64,000 nt of DNA from Nocardiopsis_C rhodophaea. GTDB taxonomy: Bacteria; Actinomycetota; Actinomycetes; Streptosporangiales; Streptosporangiaceae. Of the stretch, positions 59,535-64,000 are shown piece by piece (position 1 is the first letter of the stretch; each line of letters starts with the position of its first letter). The position numbers and the translations under genes are program-made. The notes under the pieces were generated by a model. That model saw nothing but the letters and a program-made list of their open reading frames with translations, made no database searches and had not been told where the DNA came from. The stretch is taken from NCBI RefSeq assembly GCF_039530945.1, contig NZ_BAAAPC010000025.1, forward strand, positions 1 through 64,000. Direction: 5' to 3'.

Positions 59535-59936
59535 CTAGACACCGGCAGGGGTGGGCGGAACGCGGGCGATGCCGTGGAGCCGGTGCGTCTCGCGCTCGGT
59601 GAGCAAGCGTTCGGCGAGCTCGGTGGCGTCGCGGACGTCCCGCTTGGCCAGGCGCTTGCGGCGGTAGATGCGGTCGACGTAGCCGCGCGGACCGATCAGG
59701 GCGCGTTCCTTGGCGTAGGCGGCGCGCATCGCGTCGGTCAGCGCGGCGTCCAGCTCCATCCCGCACCGGCGGAGTTCCTCGGTCGAGGCCCCGTTCTCCT
59801 GAGCGGTGATCAATGCCTGCTCGGCCGCCGCCACCTCGTGCAGCAGCTGTGGCAGCCGCCGCGCGGCCTGCTCGTCCTCGCTGTGGCGGCGCCGGGCGTC
59901 GTCATCGACCTTGGGGCCGGTCAACCACATGCTCAC
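59535..59936 (-). CDS. Hypothetical helical protein
   Basis: A 133-residue protein I do not recognise. It is largely helical and charged, with LLHEVAAAEQALITAQENGASTEELRRCGMELDAALTDAMRAAYAKERALIGPRGYVDRIYRRKRLAKRDVRDATELAERLL. No signal peptide or membrane helix is present. The start is GTG at 59936 or ATG at 59930. It lies on the same strand as the GntR gene, 146 bases upstream of it. Confidence 0.6.
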   Translation of the reverse strand: MSMWLTGPKVDDDARRRHSEDEQAARRLPQLLHEVAAAEQALITAQENGASTEELRRCGMELDAALTDAMRAAYAKERALIGPRGYVDRIYRRKRLAKRDVRDATELAERLLTERETHRLHGIARVPPTPAGV

Positions 59937-60062
59937 TCCCGTGGATCGGCGTTGCGTGGATCAGGGTGTCAGGAGTCACTGTATGGGGTGATCCGCGTCA
60001 CGGACGCACCCGAGGGGTGATTTCCACCACCGCCTTTACAAAGTAAGTCTATGATCGGGGGC

Positions 60063-60734
60063 GTGAGCCGAAACAACGCCGGCCTGAGCGCCGACCGCAT
60101 CATCACCGAAGCCCTGCGCATCATCGACGGCCAGGGACTGCGCCGCCTGACCATGCGCCGCCTCGGGGACGCCCTGGAGGTGGAGGCCATGGCCGTCTAC
60201 CACCACTTCCCCCTGGGCAAGGAGCAGCTGTTCGACGCCATCGTCGAATACATCACCGACGTCTCGCGGCCCCGGGGCACCGACGCCGAGACCGACGCGG
60301 GCGCAGAGGAGAGTGACACCGAAGCGGACGGCGCGGCCGAGGACGACCGCCCCTGGGACGAGCGGTTGCGCACGTGGGCACACGACTACCGGGCGGCGCT
60401 CCTGCGCCACTCCGGTGCGCTCCCCCTGTTCATCAACCGCCGCCCCGACACCGAGGCGGCACTGCGCGCGCTGGAGCTGCAGTACGCGGCCTTCGCCGAA
60501 GCGGGGCTGGAGGGCGCGGACATCGTGCGGGCGGCGTCCGCCCTGGAGGCCTACGTCACCGGTGCCGTCATCCGCGAGGTCCGCGGCGAGGGGCTGGCCA
60601 GCGCCCAGTCGGCCGCCTTGGACGGGCGGTTCGGACACGTTGCCCACCTGGGCGAGCTGACCGTCGACGCCGACCAGGCGTTCGGTGACGGCCTGGAGGC
60701 CCTCCTGCGATCGCTGACCAGCGGTACGGTTTAG
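60063..60734 (+). CDS. TetR-family regulator (TetR_C tetracycline-repressor-like)
   Basis: A 223-residue regulator. The HTH is LSADRIITEALRIIDGQGLRRLTMRRLGDALEVEAMAVYHHFPLGKEQLFDAIVEYI; the ligand domain (WDERLRTWAHDYRAALLRHSGALPLFINRRPDTEAALRALELQYAAFAEAGLEGADIVRAASALEAYVTGAVIREV) resembles the TetR_C_1 group. An acidic insert (residues about 68-95) separates them. TATGAT at 60050-60055 is a good -10 element and makes GTG 60063 a leaderless start; ATG at 60051 is the alternative. Its target is unknown. Confidence 0.88.
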   Translation: MSRNNAGLSADRIITEALRIIDGQGLRRLTMRRLGDALEVEAMAVYHHFPLGKEQLFDAIVEYITDVSRPRGTDAETDAGAEESDTEADGAAEDDRPWDERLRTWAHDYRAALLRHSGALPLFINRRPDTEAALRALELQYAAFAEAGLEGADIVRAASALEAYVTGAVIREVRGEGLASAQSAALDGRFGHVAHLGELTVDADQAFGDGLEALLRSLTSGTV

Positions 60735-60905
60735 TGCCCCCGCCGCGCCGTATCCCAGGTACTCGGGGACGGGGGAACACCGCCCCCTGGGCCTTGGCGT
60801 CCCCTCGCTCTTCCTCAGGGGGATCGAGGTCGGGCAAGCCCCCGCCCAGAGGTACCGCCCGGCCGCGGACGGCCGTTCCCCTGGACCGACGGGGCCTCAG
60901 GTTCG

Positions 60906-62207
60906 TCACGTCCAGGGCGACGGGAAGTACTCGTCGTACAGGTCGTGATCCGGCCAGTTTGATACCTGCTCAGCCGCCTGGTGAAGAAGATCGATGATGA
61001 CCTGGTAATCGAGGCCCGACGGGTCGTCGCTCTGGTTGAACAGCGCGGCGAAGGTCGTTGCGTCCGGGTTGCGGGTCAGGTAGGTGGCAGTGCCCGGATA
61101 AAGCCCGGCATGGAAAGCACGGAAGCCAGGCTCTCCCGTACCCCCCGGGACGACGAACCATCCCAGGCCGTAGTACCACCCCCCTGGTTCGTGGCCGGTC
61201 TCGGGCTCGGAGAATGTGCGCTCCTTAGCTTCGAAACCGAGCACCGTGTCGGTGCCGTAGAGCGAGGCAAAGCGCACCATGTCAACCGCCGAGGACAACC
61301 AACTGCCGATTGCGGCCCGGCTCTCCAGCCGAAAGGTGCCATAGGGAGCGGCGACCTGCGCACCGGAGTCGTCCATCACGGTGCTCCCGGTCCGCTGCGA
61401 GAAGTAGCGCACCTCGGTTGGCGCCCGGTGCTCACGGAGGGTGCGGGCCAGCCGCATCCGCGTGATACCCAACGGGGCGAGCACGTTCCGCTGCACGAAC
61501 AAGTCATAGGGCACGCCCGCGATGCTCTCCACGATCTCGCCCAACAGCATGTAACCGTAGTTGCTGTAGGCATATGTCGTCCCGGGATCATGGTCGAGCG
61601 GTCGTCCCGCGCCATAACGGACCACCTGGTCGATGCCGACCGGCAGCGACGCACCGAGCGCCTCAGCGGCGGCGACGTCCTCCAAGGTGATATCGCCGGA
61701 GATGTCGCTATCCCAGCCTCCGAGGTGCTGAAGTAGCCGCCGCACCGTGATCTGGTCCAATCGGGGATCAGCGGTCTCGCCCGGGACCGGGGCCATGTCG
61801 ACCAGGTCCGTCAGCCGGGCGTCCAGATCGAGATCTCCCCGCTGGACAAGGACGTTGGCTGCTACGCCGGTGACCGGTTTGGACAGGCTGGCGATACGGA
61901 ACAGCGAGGTGGGCCCCAGACGACAGGCCTCGACAGTGTCGTCGGTCCACGCATAGGAGCGTGCCAGGACCAGGCGGTTATGGCGGGTGACCGCGAGCTG
62001 GCCGGCCGGGATGTTTCTCTCCTGCATGAACATCTTCATCGCGGCATCGAACGGGCGCAGTGCCGTGACGGGCCTGCCATTCTCTTGCCACGCCCGCTCC
62101 ACCCCGGAAGCGGGGGAGGCTGTCGCCACTCCGCCGAGCATGGCTCCGATCCCCGTCATTCCCGCGAATGCGCCGAAGCCGCGCCGGGTGATGCTGTGTC
62201 CTGACAT
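60906..62207 (-). CDS. Tat-exported serine hydrolase of the beta-lactamase (class C) fold
   Basis: A 433-residue secreted protein. It begins with a twin-arginine signal (SITRRGFGAFAGMTGIGAMLGGVATASPAS). The beta-lactamase/D-alanyl-D-alanine-peptidase fold shows the nucleophile motif SLSK (IASLSKPVTG), the Tyr-x-Asn motif YSNYGYMLLGEIVESIAGVPY and a C-terminal FHAGLYPGTATYLTRNPDATTFAALFNQS where many relatives have H-x-G. Such proteins may be esterases, peptidases or beta-lactamases. It is convergent to the TetR gene, with about 170 bases between them. Confidence 0.9.
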   Translation of the reverse strand: MSGHSITRRGFGAFAGMTGIGAMLGGVATASPASGVERAWQENGRPVTALRPFDAAMKMFMQERNIPAGQLAVTRHNRLVLARSYAWTDDTVEACRLGPTSLFRIASLSKPVTGVAANVLVQRGDLDLDARLTDLVDMAPVPGETADPRLDQITVRRLLQHLGGWDSDISGDITLEDVAAAEALGASLPVGIDQVVRYGAGRPLDHDPGTTYAYSNYGYMLLGEIVESIAGVPYDLFVQRNVLAPLGITRMRLARTLREHRAPTEVRYFSQRTGSTVMDDSGAQVAAPYGTFRLESRAAIGSWLSSAVDMVRFASLYGTDTVLGFEAKERTFSEPETGHEPGGWYYGLGWFVVPGGTGEPGFRAFHAGLYPGTATYLTRNPDATTFAALFNQSDDPSGLDYQVIIDLLHQAAEQVSNWPDHDLYDEYFPSPWT

Positions 62208-62891
62208 AGGTGTCCAACCCGTCTTGGGAGGCTGCGTTTCCAGACAACCGTGGGGGACTGCTCTCGGAAAACCAACCCCTTATTCGGTGACGGAGAGTCT
62301 TCAGCGGAAACGGAATGAGAACTTCTCATGGCGCGAAGATGCTCCACTGAGCCCTCTACCTTTCCCAGATCTCTGTTCGTCCATCACGGCGATCACGCTC
62401 TAACCGCTTCCACCAGCTCCGGATGGCTCGCGTCCCCCTGAAGGCACACCGAAACCGCTCGCGCTGCCTGCTTCCCTTCAAATCTGCAGCCTGCACCACT
62501 TCTCGCGTTCACGTCCGCACTCCCCGTAATTCCACTCCTCCGCGAACGCACGGAGGCACGCGACACCCAACCCAAGAATCGGCAGATCCTGCGCTCTGGC
62601 CACACACGGCCAAACATGAATGGGCTAGCCGACTTCTTCTGATCCACGATTGAAAACTCTGGTCACAGACGAGGGAGCCCATGCCACTAACCCCCTACCC
62701 GCACTGGACAACCCCGATATTTACGTGATCCACCACGTTCACTACCTGGCATATCTCGCAATTCCCCAGGTAGAGCCGCCAACAGTCCACTTCCGCCATC
62801 CTTGACACCCCTCCCATCATTCACTTAACGTTTTGATCACCTCAAAGGTGACATCAAGAACACCGGGGAACACGGGGGATGGACTCTGACT
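62208..62891. other. AT-richer, gene-poor stretch before the lipolanthine-like locus
   Basis: 684 bases whose GC content is visibly lower than that of the rest of the window. A minus-strand frame at 62393-62647 (84 residues, ending CLQGDASHPELVEAVRA) might be a gene remnant but lacks support. No transposase was found. The end of the stretch holds an imperfect dyad at 62833 and probably the promoter for the GNAT gene. Confidence 0.45.
62833..62857. promoter_or_regulatory. Imperfect dyad upstream of the GNAT gene
   Basis: TTGATCACCT and AGGTGACATCAA are complementary except for a 2-base bulge, with a CAA spacer. It lies about 35 bases before the GNAT start at 62892, where an operator for a cluster regulator would be expected. 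Confidence 0.4.
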
Positions 62892-63503
62892 TTGGGCACA
62901 AGTCATGATCGGTCGACAGACTTCCTTCCAGTTGTTACGGCTGACCAGGAAGAACTGCTCGACTCAGTGCTTTCACATCCGTTTTCATATGTATCGACCA
63001 CGGGGCCCATATGGCGCACCGCACGCCAGCGGGAGCAATTCATCGCCGACGACGGATCCTCGCACCTCGTCGTACGAGTGCAGGGGAACCTAGTTGGCGC
63101 GGTCACCTGGAGTACCGGTCAGACCCCCGGATACTACCGGCTGACAATCATCTCCGCAGATGACGACGCATGGACGCCTCATCTGGTGGAAGCGGCGATT
63201 CGGGAGGCCATCTCCATGATCGCCCGATCGTCGGAGGCGAAACGGATCGAGTTGCTCGTTCCGGGGTACGACATTCCATTAGTCGACTACCTCACGGCGA
63301 CTCACAACTTCGAGATCGAGGGCGTACTCCGCGATCGTTTCTTCATCGATGGCAGGTACTGGCCAGGGATCATATGCCGCGCCGACATAGAAAAGTTCCG
63401 CCCCCAAGAGCGAGCCAGTAATGAAGAGCGTGCAGAGCTCTTGGATCGCCTACGCGATAGAGCAATGAACGACCTTTCTTCTGCGCAGACCCGGCCTTTT
63501 TAA
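62892..63503 (+). CDS. GNAT-fold acyltransferase next to a lanthipeptide precursor
   Basis: A 203-residue protein with GNAT features: SSHLVVRVQGNLVGAVTWSTG (strands 2-4), a helix EAAIREAISMIARSSEAKRIELLVPGYDIPLVDYLTATH, and the family-typical end NFEIEGVLRDRFFIDGRYWPGIICRADI. The common acetyl-CoA loop R/Q-x-x-G-x-G/A is not visible, so the acyl donor may be unusual, for example a carrier-protein-bound chain. The TTG at 62892 is the start because GGGGATGGA precedes it and no in-frame ATG exists nearby. In goadvionin biosynthesis a GNAT enzyme (GdvG) joins a long acyl chain to an avionin peptide, and this gene lies 197 bases before a class III-like precursor. The functional link is inference. 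Confidence 0.75.
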   Translation: MGTSHDRSTDFLPVVTADQEELLDSVLSHPFSYVSTTGPIWRTARQREQFIADDGSSHLVVRVQGNLVGAVTWSTGQTPGYYRLTIISADDDAWTPHLVEAAIREAISMIARSSEAKRIELLVPGYDIPLVDYLTATHNFEIEGVLRDRFFIDGRYWPGIICRADIEKFRPQERASNEERAELLDRLRDRAMNDLSSAQTRPF

Positions 63504-63700
63504 ATACGCGGATAACCTTACCCAGGGCTTCCACACCCGCGCGCTCTCCCATCCTAATAGCCGCACGCCCTCCCTCCAATAATCTGCGAACCCTCCCGCC
63601 CCCGCTGATGCTGTCTGCCCAGCGGACGGAGATAACGCTTCCAAGCTTCACCATGGAAAACAGTGGTGAATCCAAAAAAGAAATGAAAGGAAGAATGAAA

Positions 63701-63793
63701 ATGGAACTCAACGACGTTATGGACCTGCAGGGCACCGAGATTATCGCTGACGGCGTCGAGCTGCCGGCCAGCACCGCCAGCGACGGCTGCTAA
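63701..63793 (+). CDS. Class III lanthipeptide-like (lipolanthine type) precursor peptide
   Basis: A 30-residue peptide beginning MELNDVMDLQGTEI. DLQ at residues 8-10 fits the class III leader recognition motif. The C-terminus is Ser24-Thr-Ala-Ser27-Asp-Gly-Cys30, a Ser-x2-Ser-x2-Cys ring motif. If cleavage follows Pro22, the core would be the last eight residues (ASTASDGC), the same length as the goadvionin core. The ATG at 63701 is preferred because AAAGGAAG lies at good distance; ATGs at 63653, 63683 and 63695 are possible. It follows a GNAT gene and is followed by a hairpin and a ketosynthase III-like gene. Low GC suggests acquisition. Confidence 0.8.
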   Translation: MELNDVMDLQGTEIIADGVELPASTASDGC

Positions 63794-63809
63794 GTGGAGT
63801 TCAACCCGC

Positions 63810-63832
63810 TCATGAGCGAATTCCGCTCATGA
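63810..63832. terminator. Hairpin 1 after the lipolanthine-like precursor
   Basis: Perfect 9-base arms TCATGAGCG and CGCTCATGA with a 5-base loop AATTC, 17 bases after the precursor stop. It may stabilise the precursor mRNA. Confidence 0.6.
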
Positions 63833-63837
63833 CCTGT

Positions 63838-63878
63838 GCAGGCCGGGACCCTGCCGGGCGCTCCGGTGCCCGGCCTGC
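63838..63878 (+). terminator. Hairpin 2, attenuating terminator
   Basis: Perfect 10-base arms GCAGGCCGGG (63838-63847) and CCCGGCCTGC (63869-63878) followed by CTTTC. It lies between the precursor and the ketosynthase-like gene, as is common where a precursor must be made in excess over its enzymes. Confidence 0.65.
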
Positions 63879-63919
63879 CTTTCGGCCCCTCAGATGACAG
63901 ATCGAGAAAGTTGGTCGCC

Positions 63920-64000
63920 ATGCCCGCATGGGCGCTTGCGCCTGTCAGTCCGGTCAGCGTCGGAATCGCCCTTCCGGACAACGTCGTCTCGAACGCCAGA
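63920..64000 (+). CDS. 3-oxoacyl-ACP synthase III-like protein (N-terminal fragment)
   Basis: Only 27 residues lie in the window: MPAWALAPVSPVSVGIALPDNVVSNAR. The core VGIALPDNVVSN resembles the first strand of ketosynthase III enzymes (for example I-x-G-x-G-x-Y-L-P-x-x-V-V-T-N in FabH). The ATG at 63920 has GAGAAAG ahead. If correct, it would start or extend the acyl chain for a lipopeptide. The rest of the gene lies beyond the window, so the identification is provisional. Confidence 0.5.
   Translation, partial: MPAWALAPVSPVSVGIALPDNVVSNAR

Noticed and set aside
62393..62647. 84-residue minus-strand frame in the low-GC stretch
   Set aside because: It might be a gene remnant, but the sequence matched no family I know and there is no supporting start signal, so it is mentioned only within the gap entry.
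1..64000. CRISPR arrays, rRNA and tRNA genes
   Set aside because: No regularly spaced direct repeats and no convincing tRNA cloverleaf or rRNA sequence were seen on reading both strands. A tRNA scan would be the decisive check.

Overview
The window is a high-GC actinobacterial chromosome segment. Codons strongly favour G or C in third position, many genes start with GTG, several promoters sit about 7 bases before a start codon (leaderless genes), and the window carries an HrdB/SigA-type sigma factor, class III lanthipeptide genes and a classical menaquinone pathway. A member of the Nocardiopsaceae or a close relative fits best. That is inference from gene content, not a database match.

Layout. 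1-9.2 kb: the end of an ABC ATPase with its FtsX-type permease, a secreted streptogrisin-fold protein that has lost its whole catalytic triad, and lipid genes (acyl-CoA synthetase, two acyl-CoA dehydrogenases, a P-loop protein). 9.2-16 kb: an active-looking secreted serine protease, a cytochrome P450, a STAS anti-anti-sigma protein, a regulator joined to a flavin-type domain, a tandem universal stress protein and an O-methyltransferase. 16.4-19.5 kb: a very small class III lanthipeptide locus (promoter, LanKC, 32-residue precursor, strong terminator). 19.6-25.7 kb: AlkB-like dioxygenase, YbdK-type ligase, and malonate decarboxylase genes mdcG, mdcDE and mdcB without mdcA or mdcC. 25.9-35.6 kb: a Vps62-like membrane protein, an EamA exporter, two LysR regulators, a PanE-like reductase, a GNAT enzyme behind a DasR-like site, a MerR/aldo-keto reductase pair sharing a 20-bp palindrome, and a PPOX protein. 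35.7-42.8 kb: coiled-coil protein, DUF1963 protein, FUSC membrane protein, cyclase-family hydrolase, PlsC acyltransferase and an orphan. 42.9-49.3 kb: ferredoxin-NADP reductase behind an iron box, a class B penicillin-binding protein behind a structured leader, DUF3040 and a GHL10 lipoprotein. 49.5-57 kb: menaquinone genes menF, menD, menC, menB and menE around a DUF952-cupin protein. 57-62.2 kb: primary sigma factor, GntR and TetR regulators, and a Tat-exported beta-lactamase-fold protein.

Right edge, 62.2-64 kb: base composition drops. A GNAT-fold gene is followed by a 30-residue class III-like precursor (DLQ in the leader, a C-terminal Ser-x2-Ser-x2-Cys), two hairpins and the start of a ketosynthase III-like gene. 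GNAT plus avionin-type precursor plus fatty-acid or polyketide chemistry is the signature of lipolanthines such as goadvionin. This is the best candidate for a new system, and it continues beyond the window.

Other unexplained structure includes two copies of a 29-bp-arm inverted repeat, both placed exactly between convergent genes (50.8 and 58.95 kb).
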